Source: Microcaldota archaeon
Lineage (GTDB): Archaea; Micrarchaeota; Micrarchaeia; Micrarchaeales; Micrarchaeaceae
DNA length: 64,000 nucleotides
Assembly: GCA_028866775.1 (NCBI GenBank)
Contig: JAGWHK010000002.1
Span: forward strand, 98,264-162,263
Reading direction: 5' to 3'
Part shown: positions 15,761-23,623 of the stretch, in pieces
Numbering within the stretch: the stretch's first letter is position 1
Layout: each line of letters starts with the position of its first letter
Program-made: the position numbers and the translations under genes
The notes under the pieces: model-generated
What the model saw: only the letters and a program-made list of their open reading frames with translations
What the model was told of the DNA's origin: nothing
Database searches by the model: none

Positions 15761-18538
15761 CTATCTTTCCCCGTACTTCTGCAGGAAGTCCTTGTAGGCC
15801 TTGAGCTCTGACTCCGGGGCTGACGGCTTGAACTGGCTGACCAGCTTCTGTATGTCTGACATCTCTATCACCATGTCCTTGCCAGACTCCGAAGCCATCC
15901 TCAGGGCCTCGGTCTTCACCTCCCTGCAAATGTTGTTGATGTCGGCCCCTGTGAAGCCCTCCGATTCCTTGCCCAGCTCCACGAAGTCTATCGTGTCTAC
16001 AGGCGCGCCCTTCAGGTACAGCTTGAACATCTCTGCCCTTTCTGCCTCGTTGGGCGGCCTCACGTATATGAGTTTGTCGAACCTTCCAGGCCTGAGCATC
16101 GCCGGATCCAGGGCCTCTGGCCTGTTGGTCGCCCCGACTATCACGATCCCGTCGTTTTCCCTTACCCCGTCTATCTGCTGCAGGATCTCGTTTGTCACCT
16201 GTATCCCCTGCTCGCTGGCGTGCCTCCTTGATGGTATTATGCTGTCGACCTCGTCTATGAGTATTACCGAGGGGATGTTCTCAGCCGCCCTGTTGAATAT
16301 CTTCTTTACGGCAGATACCGCATTCTTGGGGTCCTCGTTGGCCAGCTCCGAGGCGCTTATCTGCAGCACAGTAACGTCACTCATACCGTTAAGTATCGAG
16401 GACAGAAGCATGGTCTTTCCGTTTCCTGGAGGCCCGAACATGAGCACCCCCTTTATCGGGCTCACCCCGTATTTCTTGACAAGCTCGGGGTGCACCAGAG
16501 GGATCTCCACCGCATCCTTTATCGCCCTCTTGGCGTCCTCCAGTCCGACCACGTCCCGCATCATGGTTACCTTGCCCTTCTCCACGACGTTCTGGCCCAG
16601 CACTCTCCTCTCAAAGTCTATCTTGAAGGTGTTGTATGCCTTGACCTGCGCCATGCTGGTCGCGGGCTTCACTCTCTTTATGGCGCTGACAAGGTCCTCG
16701 TGGGTTATCTCCAGCACCTTGTGCTCGTGCACCGCCTCTTGGGCAACCTCCTGAGCTATGCTCTCGCATACGTTCCTTATGTCTGCGCCAGAGTACCTCT
16801 CCGACATCTTTGACAGCTCCTCTATCTTTATCTTCGCAGAAGCGGGAAGCTTGGAGAGATACTTCTTGAATATCTCCTTCCTGCCGTTGTAATCGGGAAG
16901 CGGCATGTATATTATCCTGTCGAACCTGCCTGGCCTCATGAGGGCCTGGTCAAGTATCTGCGGTGCGTTGGTTGCTCCGACAACTATTACCCTGTCGCTT
17001 CTCTTGAACCCGTCCATCTCCATGAGTATCTGGGTCAGCATCGCCCTCCTCGACTCGTCAACCATCGCGCGCTGCCTGCTGCGGGCTATCGAGTCTATCT
17101 CGTCTATGAAGAGCACGCACGGTTGGTTCTTGCGGGCTATCTTGAACACATTGGCGAGCCTGCGTTCGGTCTCCCCCGGCATTGCCGAGACCAGGTTGGA
17201 TGCCTTGATCAGGTAAAACCCGACATGTATCTCGTTCGCCAGGGCCTTCATTATCATCGTCTTTCCTGTTCCGGGGGGCCCGAAGAGCAGAACGCCCCTC
17301 ACCGGCTTCACGTTGTAGGCCCTTGACACCCCCTTCTCCTCTATCGGGAATATTATCGCGTCCTGCAGCTCCTTCTTGGTAGACTCGTAGTTTCCTATGT
17401 CCCCGAATCTCTCCCTGGTGGTCTCAGATGCCAGGTCCTCGAACGCGTCACCGAACTTCATCCTGAGATCCTCCTTCCTGACGTCAAGTGAATACACGAT
17501 GTCAATGCCGCTTGCCTCAAGGGCGAATATGAATCCGAGGCCCAACACCATGCTGATTATGGAGGTCAGGAATACCATGCTGGTTATGCTCCCTCCATAA
17601 AGGTAGGTCACAAGTATGTAGGCGAATGGGTATATTGAGCACACCAGGGACGCCTCTGTCCCGTGGTACCTGGACCTGCTTCCTATCGCAACCATGTCGG
17701 TGAGTATTGTGGTCATCACCAGGAAACCGATGAAGATTAGATATCCAGCGGGCTCGTATCCCAGGGGCGAGAACATGCCGTAGAAGGCATAGGCATCGTT
17801 GTTTATCAGATTGCTATTGGTTGCGCTCGCATATCCTGATATTATTCCGTTGGCGTTGAAGATCGTAAGGAGTGGCCTCTTAGGGGTCAGTGTGGAATAG
17901 AGCGCTATCGGGGTCGAATTCACTGCCTCATGTGGAACGTTCGGATTATATGGGATGTAGCCAGTATTGTGGTACCCGGTTAGCCCGGATAGCATGACTA
18001 TTCCCAGGACCGCGATCACTCCTATGACCGCAGCCCTCTTGTGCCCGACTATCAATATAGAGAGGATGAAGAACGGTATGCTGAGGAAGGCCCCAAGCGC
18101 CGAAAATGGGAGCGTTACCAGGATATACAGGAACGCTATCGTGCGGTGGTGCATGAAGCCATATACCATGGCCATGGACATGATTATGACGTATATCTCG
18201 CTGATCGCAGGGACCTGGTACATCACCATCGGCAGGGAGAGCAGCAGCATTACAAGTAGTCCCATGAATCCATGTCTCAGGCATGCAAAGAATATCACCA
18301 ATGAGAGGATCACGACTATTATTATCGGGTAGGATGGTAGGGCCGCCCACATGGATATGAACGCCGTCACTATTAGCAGGGCGTCTATGAAGTTGTCGTT
18401 TGTCTTTATGTCGACAATAAAGTCCTTTAAGCGGTACAGGAAGAGCGGAGTCGTGTGGTATTTGCGGATGACCTGCTGGGAGACTATCGTCTTTACCTCG
18501 CGCTCCTCACCTGTCCCACTCCCAGCCATCCCAATCAA
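15761..18538 (-). CDS. membrane-embedded tandem AAA+ ATPase of the CDC48 type
   Basis: 925 residues. Residues about 48-345 hold eight to ten hydrophobic segments with one larger loop (about 190-255). Two CDC48-type AAA+ modules follow: Walker A GPPGTGKT at 420-427 with FIDEID at 477-482, and GPPGNGKT at 702-709 with LIDEVD at 760-765; both have GATN sensor and RPGRFD arginine-finger regions. Normal archaeal CDC48 (VAT) has a soluble substrate-binding N-domain in place of the membrane part. It probably forms a membrane-bound hexamer that pulls membrane proteins out. The TTG at 18538 is about 26 nt from the TATA box (18560-18568), so leaderless; an ATG at 18529 is the alternative. Confidence 0.9.
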   Translation of the reverse strand: MIGMAGSGTGEEREVKTIVSQQVIRKYHTTPLFLYRLKDFIVDIKTNDNFIDALLIVTAFISMWAALPSYPIIIVVILSLVIFFACLRHGFMGLLVMLLLSLPMVMYQVPAISEIYVIIMSMAMVYGFMHHRTIAFLYILVTLPFSALGAFLSIPFFILSILIVGHKRAAVIGVIAVLGIVMLSGLTGYHNTGYIPYNPNVPHEAVNSTPIALYSTLTPKRPLLTIFNANGIISGYASATNSNLINNDAYAFYGMFSPLGYEPAGYLIFIGFLVMTTILTDMVAIGSRSRYHGTEASLVCSIYPFAYILVTYLYGGSITSMVFLTSIISMVLGLGFIFALEASGIDIVYSLDVRKEDLRMKFGDAFEDLASETTRERFGDIGNYESTKKELQDAIIFPIEEKGVSRAYNVKPVRGVLLFGPPGTGKTMIMKALANEIHVGFYLIKASNLVSAMPGETERRLANVFKIARKNQPCVLFIDEIDSIARSRQRAMVDESRRAMLTQILMEMDGFKRSDRVIVVGATNAPQILDQALMRPGRFDRIIYMPLPDYNGRKEIFKKYLSKLPASAKIKIEELSKMSERYSGADIRNVCESIAQEVAQEAVHEHKVLEITHEDLVSAIKRVKPATSMAQVKAYNTFKIDFERRVLGQNVVEKGKVTMMRDVVGLEDAKRAIKDAVEIPLVHPELVKKYGVSPIKGVLMFGPPGNGKTMLLSSILNGMSDVTVLQISASELANEDPKNAVSAVKKIFNRAAENIPSVILIDEVDSIIPSRRHASEQGIQVTNEILQQIDGVRENDGIVIVGATNRPEALDPAMLRPGRFDKLIYVRPPNEAERAEMFKLYLKGAPVDTIDFVELGKESEGFTGADINNICREVKTEALRMASESGKDMVIEMSDIQKLVSQFKPSAPESELKAYKDFLQKYGER

Positions 18539-18592
18539 TATAATACCCGCCTTAACTAATTTATATATTGATTGGGTTTAAATAATATCTAT

Positions 18593-18686
18593 CCCGTTGT
18601 AGCTCAATGGCAGAGCGCCCGCCTGTAGTTTGTGTTCCATGCATATGGAGAGCGGGAGGTTGGGTGTTCAACTCACCCCAACGGGA
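18593..18686 (+). tRNA. tRNA-Tyr (GTA) with a 22-nt intron
   Basis: Acceptor stem CCCGTTG/CAACGGG, D stem GCTC/GAGC, anticodon stem CCCGC/GCGGG, T stem GGGTG/CACCC, discriminator A at 18686. The anticodon GTA is at 18625-18627. Counting a 7-base loop leaves a 22-nt intron at 18629-18650 in the canonical 37/38 position; the intron contains a CCAT-GCAT-ATGG hairpin. The C1:G72 pair is the archaeal and eukaryotic tyrosine identity element. No CCA is encoded. The RtcB splicing ligase is encoded 3.3 kb away. Confidence 0.93.
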
Positions 18687-18698
18687 TCGGTGGTGTAA

Positions 18699-19142
18699 AT
18701 GACTGATTGCATCTTCTGCAGGATCATGTCCGGAGAGATATCCTCATACAAGATATGGGAAGACGAGGAGTTCGTGGCGATACTGGACGCATTCCCTAAC
18801 ATAAAGGGGCAGAGCCTGGTCATCTCGAAGAAGCACATAGACAGCTACCTCTTCGCGCTTTCGGAGGCAAGGGTGGCTGAGATCATGAAGGCCGCAAAGA
18901 AGGTAGCGAACCTGCTCGAGAAAAAGCTCGCGGTCAAGAGGGTGCACATGATATCCGAGGGCACAGGGGTCAACCACCTCCATATCAAGCTCTACCCGGC
19001 AATGGGATATGGGAAGGGCCCCAACCCACCAGGTTACACACCAGAGAAGTTCGAGAAGTATCCTGGTTATGTGACCAGCGCCGTGGGGCCCAGGGCGGAT
19101 GAGGAAGAGTTAAAAGCGGTATGGAAAGAAATAACTAGCTGA
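18699..19142 (+). CDS. HIT-family nucleotide hydrolase/transferase
   Basis: 147 residues. N-terminal CIFCRIMSGEI is the usual start of HIT proteins (here with a CxxC), and the histidine triad region reads NHLHIKLYP. The middle His, the nucleophile in HINT proteins, is present, but the third His of the triad is a Lys. A C-terminal extension of about 35 residues follows. It starts 12 nt after tRNA-Tyr, so tRNA and mRNA may share a transcript. A likely substrate is a nucleoside phosphoramidate or dinucleotide. Confidence 0.88.
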   Translation: MTDCIFCRIMSGEISSYKIWEDEEFVAILDAFPNIKGQSLVISKKHIDSYLFALSEARVAEIMKAAKKVANLLEKKLAVKRVHMISEGTGVNHLHIKLYPAMGYGKGPNPPGYTPEKFEKYPGYVTSAVGPRADEEELKAVWKEITS

Positions 19143-19160
19143 AAATCAGAGCATTTCTGT

Positions 19161-19233
19161 GCCTTGGTAATGTAGTGGTCTAGCATGCGAGCCTGTCACG
19201 CTTGTAACCCGGGTTCGAATCCCGGCCAAGGCG
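19161..19233 (+). tRNA. tRNA-Asp (GTC)
   Basis: Acceptor GCCTTGG/CCAAGGC, anticodon stem CGAGC/GCTTG with loop CTGTCAC (anticodon GTC), T arm CCGGG-TTCGAAT-CCCGG, discriminator G at 19233. No CCA encoded. The last 32 bases plus one are repeated with two changes at 20663-20695, which marks it as the probable attachment site of the intervening segment. Confidence 0.93.
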
Positions 19234-19267
19234 TTCTTTATTAATAGTTATATCCTATTCTTAATAG

Positions 19268-20530
19268 ATGGTAAATAGAACCCTAATTGCTGCAGGAATC
19301 ATCATTGCTATAGTTATTGTTGCGGTGGGGTCTGTTTCGAGGCAAGGGAACGCACCAGTAGTGCAAAGAACTGTAACCACAACCCAAGCAAGCACAACGA
19401 TACCACAAACTGTAAGTCAAACTGCACTCCGGTCATGCGGTTCTAACTATAGCCTCTTCTCTACACCCATCTTCAATCCTAACTCTGTTGTAAGCGTCCT
19501 GCCAATTGCAGACTTCATTCCTCCCGATCACGTTTTTCCTACCCCTCATGCATATGTTTACACGACAGACATAACAGCAAACATCAGCAAAGACGGTGCC
19601 CTGCTCTACGCCCCTGCAAACATGGTTCTTACGGATATAGCAATAAGAAATCTGAGAAACACATTTGGAGTTTACAAAAATGCTACAGATTACACGCTAG
19701 TTTTCCAGCCGTGCAAAGAATTTTACCTCTATTTTCACAATGTTGCCTCTCTGTCCTATCAGCCGTTTATCAAAGCCTCTTTGCAATTAATGGAGGAATG
19801 CAACAATCAGATTTATTGCGAAATGCCTGTTGATATACGGATAAGCGCAGGACAAGTTATCGGGACAATCGGTAATAGCAGTGCCGGAATACAGGGCGTT
19901 GATATCGGAGCAAGAGACTATAGATTAGCTACCGGGAGAAGTGCATTTGTGGATCCGAACAGGCTATGCCCGCTACAATCCGGCCAGCCAAATATTTTCG
20001 ACCGCTGCTATGCGGTTTGCCCCTACAATTACTACGCCAACAGCATAAAGCAACAGTCTCGCTTATTCTATCCTAATGGCAGCACAATAGCTTCATGCGG
20101 CACTGTCTATCAGGATGTTAATGGTACTGCTCAGGGCTATTGGTTCCCTGCAGATAACAGCGCGAACTCGATTTCGCCAGAAGCAACCTACATTTTCCTA
20201 GGCAACGACACCGCGAGCACAACCTCAAAGGTATTCTCTGTTGGAGTATCTGTGGCTGGACTGACTTCAGGAGCATACTCGTTTAAACCCAACCCAAATC
20301 CATCGAGCCTTGTCAACAAGAGCTTTGCAAACGTCACGCCAGGTCGGGTTTACTGCTACCAGACTTTAGGCAAATATTATTTGTCAGGAAATAGTTCGCC
20401 TGGACCAACAGTTATAATTGCGATCAAGATGACAAATGCTTCGGAGCTTAGCATACAAAGGTTAAACGGAACTTCTTGCGGAAGTGGACCTTGGGTTATT
20501 GGAACCACCGCTACAAAGTTCGTAAGATAA
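19268..20530 (+). CDS. secreted Cys-rich hypothetical protein in a tRNA-Asp-bounded insertion
   Basis: 420 residues: an N-terminal membrane anchor (about 5-24), a Thr/Gln-rich linker, and an extracellular region with many cysteines and NxS/T sequons. The stretch SAGQVIGTIGN followed by GVDIGARD resembles the core of M23/LytM-type beta domains, but the HxH and HxxxD zinc residues are not evident, so a peptidase call is not supported. Base composition and codon use are more AT-rich than the flanking genes. The gene is the only cargo between tRNA-Asp and the copy of its 3' end. Confidence 0.7.
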   Translation: MVNRTLIAAGIIIAIVIVAVGSVSRQGNAPVVQRTVTTTQASTTIPQTVSQTALRSCGSNYSLFSTPIFNPNSVVSVLPIADFIPPDHVFPTPHAYVYTTDITANISKDGALLYAPANMVLTDIAIRNLRNTFGVYKNATDYTLVFQPCKEFYLYFHNVASLSYQPFIKASLQLMEECNNQIYCEMPVDIRISAGQVIGTIGNSSAGIQGVDIGARDYRLATGRSAFVDPNRLCPLQSGQPNIFDRCYAVCPYNYYANSIKQQSRLFYPNGSTIASCGTVYQDVNGTAQGYWFPADNSANSISPEATYIFLGNDTASTTSKVFSVGVSVAGLTSGAYSFKPNPNPSSLVNKSFANVTPGRVYCYQTLGKYYLSGNSSPGPTVIIAIKMTNASELSIQRLNGTSCGSGPWVIGTTATKFVR

Positions 20531-20571
20531 GTGCTGATTTTCTAACAAAATCGCGCCCGAGGCTATTATAA

Positions 20572-20591
20572 ATTCTTATTACCATAAGAAT
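20572..20591. repeat. perfect 8-bp inverted repeat near the insertion end
   Basis: ATTCTTAT and ATAAGAAT are separated by TACC. It lies 42 nt after the stop of the secreted-protein gene, so it may be a terminator hairpin or an end structure of the inserted segment. A TATA-like ttataaatt overlaps it. Confidence 0.45.
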
Positions 20592-20662
20592 GATGTTAAG
20601 TGGGTTCGAAGATGCTAAACAAGGTATATACATGGGGGCTGAAATTACACCTGCAAAGCGGG

Positions 20663-20695
20663 TTGTGACCCGGGTTCAAATCCCGGCCAAGGCGT
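20663..20695 (+). repeat. copy of the tRNA-Asp 3' end (putative att site)
   Basis: 33 bases match 19202-19234 with two differences (A to G in the variable region, G to A in the T loop). The copy covers the variable region, the T arm, the acceptor 3' strand and one flanking T. The sequence upstream does not contain the matching acceptor 5' strand, D arm or a fitting anticodon stem, so this is not a complete tRNA gene. Integration into tRNA 3' ends by tyrosine integrases leaves exactly such a direct repeat. Confidence 0.65.
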
Positions 20696-20728
20696 CCTAT
20701 TTGAAAAAGTTAGCGAGTAATTGATTGG

Positions 20729-21031
20729 ATGAAAACAAGAGTTCTGGAGAGGCCGAAGACAGTCAAGGACGCCCTGTTGTCAATCCAGAAGGTCGTCAGA
20801 ATGGATGCTGAGGTCCCCTTTGATATGTTGGTAATGGAGGCCTCTATCGTTTACAAGAACTTCGCCAATAGGCTGGGTAGGGAGGAGGGATTGCGTTTGG
20901 TAAGGGCCATGATAAAGACAGGGGAATGGACCACTGTTGCTGGTGCTTCTGCAGCAATCAAATTAGACGAGCAGGAGATTTTGCGACTTATAGAGATCGC
21001 CAAAAGCGACCCGTTGAAAAGGAAAGGGTAA
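20729..21031 (+). CDS. small helical hypothetical protein
   Basis: 100 residues, strongly charged and predicted all-helical, with no membrane segment. The order (basic N-terminus, amphipathic helices, LDEQEILRLIEIAKSD tail) could fit a small DNA- or protein-binding adaptor, but no family is recognised. It lies directly after the tRNA-Asp 3' copy and has the base composition of the main chromosome. The 198 bases before it hold only the inverted repeat and the att-like copy. Confidence 0.6.
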   Translation: MKTRVLERPKTVKDALLSIQKVVRMDAEVPFDMLVMEASIVYKNFANRLGREEGLRLVRAMIKTGEWTTVAGASAAIKLDEQEILRLIEIAKSDPLKRKG

Positions 21032-21058
21032 TAGGTTTTAGCTTTGGGCTCTGCAATC

Positions 21059-21328
21059 CTAGATTGTGATCCCCAGCAGCTTTAGGGCAACTATCACTGC
21101 AACTGCAGGGAGGCCGAATATGGCAATGAGTACTATGGTCAGCAGGCTGAAGGCGATTCCCAAACCGAAGAGCGCGTTCAGCGCGAATATCGAGATAAAA
21201 CCTAGCACCAGGTTGATAAGGAGCCCGAAGAGCAGCTTGCCCAATGCGAAGATTATGTAGATTACCAGGAATATGCAAACGATTATCAAAACTTCGGATA
21301 ATCCGGTAGCTAATATTCCTGCGACCAA
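21059..21328 (-). CDS. BofA-like small integral membrane protein
   Basis: 89 residues, nearly all hydrophobic, with about three helices. The pattern INLVLGFISIFALNALFGLG and IFGLPAVAVIVALKLLGI matches the pro-sigmaK processing inhibitor BofA family, found widely in archaea without known role. In Bacillus BofA inhibits a membrane protease; no such partner is adjacent here, although a presenilin-like protease is encoded 2.3 kb away. Confidence 0.7.
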   Translation of the reverse strand: MVAGILATGLSEVLIIVCIFLVIYIIFALGKLLFGLLINLVLGFISIFALNALFGLGIAFSLLTIVLIAIFGLPAVAVIVALKLLGITI

Positions 21329-21343
21329 GCGATCACCAATTGG

Positions 21344-21892
21344 TTAGTTTGCCATGGCTGTGATTTTTCTCTTTACTTTCCTTATGCCCTTTCTCGTTCC
21401 CCTTACTACTGTTTTTCCAGTATCAACGACAGCACGCTTGCTTCTCCTTCCAGCTGCGCCAAGATGGTGCATTGCCGCTCTTCCGCTGCCCATTGTCCTC
21501 TTGTCAGGCTTGCCTCCCACGATGGTCTCGATGTCCTTAACTATGCCATTATGGACATACTGTGTCCAGAGCATCTCAGGTACGTCTACCACCAGGAAGA
21601 GCTCAGAGAGCAGAAGCGCCTCTGCAGCCGCAACTCCGAGGTTCTGGACTAGCTTTCCAACCCCGACCCTGATTGAGAAGTCGTTGGGCTCGCCGTTTAT
21701 AACTATGGTGAATGCCCTGTTCGCAGTTATGATATCGCGAAGTATTCCATCCTTCTTCGCCTGTATCACTATGCTGCTTCCGGAAGAGTTGGAGTGCGTA
21801 TCATACCCTTCGCTCAGCAGCTTCTGCACCATCTCTTCGGATAGCTCCTTCAGGTTCCACCCTGTATCCTTGAACTGCATGGTTTCTTCCAT
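21344..21892 (-). CDS. hypothetical protein with very basic C-terminal tail
   Basis: 182 residues from MEETMQFKD. An alpha/beta domain of about 135 residues is followed by a tail with the pattern RRSKRAVVDTGKTVVRGTRKGIRKVKRKI, which could bind nucleic acid or membrane lipids. The start at 21892 follows a short GGTGGGATTGTG ribosome binding region; a start 15 nt upstream is possible. It lies 15 nt upstream of the BofA-like gene on the same strand, so they are probably co-transcribed. No family recognised. Confidence 0.6.
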   Translation of the reverse strand: MEETMQFKDTGWNLKELSEEMVQKLLSEGYDTHSNSSGSSIVIQAKKDGILRDIITANRAFTIVINGEPNDFSIRVGVGKLVQNLGVAAAEALLLSELFLVVDVPEMLWTQYVHNGIVKDIETIVGGKPDKRTMGSGRAAMHHLGAAGRRSKRAVVDTGKTVVRGTRKGIRKVKRKITAMAN

Positions 21893-21985
21893 CACAATCC
21901 CACCCATTATCAGATGGTTTGAGCGGTTTAATTATACTTGCCTTATTTTGGGGTTTTGTACGCGCCAACTGAGGTAACATTGCTG

Positions 21986-23437
21986 CTAACCCTTTGCAAC
22001 CCCGAGCGGGGCGAGCCTGGCGACTATGTTGGATATCTTGGCCCCCTCTATGCTCTGCACCACATCGTCAACGTTCTTGTAGGCCCATTCCGCCTCCTCG
22101 CTGATCAGCTTTTTGTTCCTGACCCTCAGCTCTATGCCCTTGCTGTCAAGGTCGCCGAGCGTTTTCGACGCCGGGATCTCCCTTATCGCCTGGTGGCGCG
22201 ACATCACTCTCCCTGACCCATGGCATGAGGATCCGAAGGTCTCCTTCATGGCCTCCGCCCTGCCGGCAAGCACGTAGCTTGCACTGCCCATGCTCCCTGG
22301 TATTATCACGGGCTGGCCATATTGCTTGTAAATCCCTGGTATTTGAGGGTGATGCGGTCCGAAGGCCCGTGTAGCGCCCTTCCTATGGACCAAGAGTTTC
22401 TTCCTCTTGCCGTCCACCTCGTGCTCCTCCGGCTTGGCTATGTTGTGGGCCACATCGTAGAGGAGCTCCATGCCTAGCTCGTCGGGACTCTTGCTAAATA
22501 CCTCTTGGAAGCTTTTCCTGATCGAGTTGGTCATTATCTGCCTGTTGGTGAATGCGAAGTTGACAGCCGCTTTCATTGCGGCTAGGTACTCTTGGGCTGG
22601 TCTTGTGTTGACGAATGCGTAGCAAAGCTCTGGGTCAGGCGGAATTATGTTGTTTTTTGATTGGTATTCGGAGAATACCCTAAGATAATCGCTGCACACC
22701 TGATGCCCGAAGCCGCGCGAGCCGCTGTGTATCATGATCGTTACCATGTCCTTCTCCAGGCCGTATCCTTTTGCATGTTCACTTGACATTATCTGTCCGA
22801 CCCGCTGGACCTCCAGGAAGTGGTTTCCGGCACCAAGGGTCCCCAATTCATGGACGCCGCGCTTTCTGGCAAATTCGCTTACTTTTGATATATCGGCACC
22901 TTCAAGTACTCCGTGCTCCTCTATTCTCTCCAAGTCGCTTTCGAAGCCAAAGCCCTTCTTTATTATGTATTCCACTCCCTCTTCGCTCACCCTTTCCAGG
23001 TCTGTTTTGGTAAAGCCGAGGTTTATCCTGCTTCCGACGCCGCTCGGGACGTTCTTGAAAAGGCTGTCCATGAGCTGCTTCATTTTAGGTTTTACATCCT
23101 TTACCGTAAGGTTGGTCTTTATCAGGCGCACGCCGCAGTTTATATCGTAACCTACAACACCGGGAGATATTATCCCGTCATCAGCGTCAAACGCGGCCAC
23201 CCCGCCCACCGGGAATCCATACCCCTCATGGCCGTCAGGCATCACCAGCAAGTTCTTTACGATTTTGGGCAACTTCGCCGCATTTGCGGCCTGCTTGAGT
23301 GTTCGGTCTTTGGTCATGCTCTGGGCTATCTTCTCATTAGCGTAGATTCTTACCGGAACCGCTGCTTCTGTCCCTTCGGCTGGGATTTCCCAGACAAAAT
23401 CAGAAACCTTCCTCATGATAGCACTTTTATTAACCAA
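21986..23437 (-). CDS. rtcB: RNA-splicing ligase RtcB
   Basis: 483 residues. RtcB joins 2',3'-cyclic phosphate and 5'-OH RNA ends in a GTP- and Mn-dependent reaction and ligates tRNA exons after intron removal. Seen: the DINCGVRL metal-binding Cys region, GTLGAGNHFLEVQ, HSGSRGFGHQV, and the C-terminal SCHGSGRVMSR with the His that is guanylylated. Length fits the intein-free archaeal form. The TTG at 23437 is about 24 nt from a TATA-like cttttaatc, arguing for a leaderless start; the ATG at 23416 is the alternative. Confidence 0.95.
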   Translation of the reverse strand: MVNKSAIMRKVSDFVWEIPAEGTEAAVPVRIYANEKIAQSMTKDRTLKQAANAAKLPKIVKNLLVMPDGHEGYGFPVGGVAAFDADDGIISPGVVGYDINCGVRLIKTNLTVKDVKPKMKQLMDSLFKNVPSGVGSRINLGFTKTDLERVSEEGVEYIIKKGFGFESDLERIEEHGVLEGADISKVSEFARKRGVHELGTLGAGNHFLEVQRVGQIMSSEHAKGYGLEKDMVTIMIHSGSRGFGHQVCSDYLRVFSEYQSKNNIIPPDPELCYAFVNTRPAQEYLAAMKAAVNFAFTNRQIMTNSIRKSFQEVFSKSPDELGMELLYDVAHNIAKPEEHEVDGKRKKLLVHRKGATRAFGPHHPQIPGIYKQYGQPVIIPGSMGSASYVLAGRAEAMKETFGSSCHGSGRVMSRHQAIREIPASKTLGDLDSKGIELRVRNKKLISEEAEWAYKNVDDVVQSIEGAKISNIVARLAPLGVAKG

Positions 23438-23489
23438 TTAGGTTTGAATTGCCCGGATTAAAAGCCTTTCCGGATAGAATACATAATAA

Positions 23490-23561
23490 GGGCTCGTGGC
23501 TCAGTAGCAGAGCGCGCCGTTCGCAACGGCGAGGCCGCGGGTGCGATTCCCGCCGAGTCCA
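23490..23561 (+). tRNA. tRNA-Ala (CGC)
   Basis: Acceptor GGGCTCG/CGAGTCC includes the G3:U70 pair that defines alanine tRNAs. Anticodon stem CGCCG/CGGCG encloses TTCGCAA (anticodon CGC). T stem GCGGG/CCCGC has the unusual loop TGCGATT in place of TTCRANT, so the T54-A58 geometry may be odd. Discriminator A at 23561, no CCA encoded. Confidence 0.9.
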
Positions 23562-23623
23562 TATCCATAGCTTTATTGTAAAAAGTCTTACTCGTGCAAC
23601 AAACCCTAATATATTGAGGCTTT

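Noticed and set aside
15801-16754. A 317-codon plus-strand frame opposite the AAA+ gene
   Set aside because: Antisense shadow of the second ATPase module; composition is typical of the reverse complement of GC-rich coding sequence.
18699-19142. HIT protein as a pseudogene because the third histidine is missing
   Set aside because: The middle, catalytic His is present, the reading frame is intact and Lys at this position is compatible with HIT branches.
20640-20695. A second tRNA gene after the secreted protein gene
   Set aside because: Only the T arm and acceptor 3' strand are present; no matching 5' acceptor strand, D arm or anticodon stem could be found upstream.
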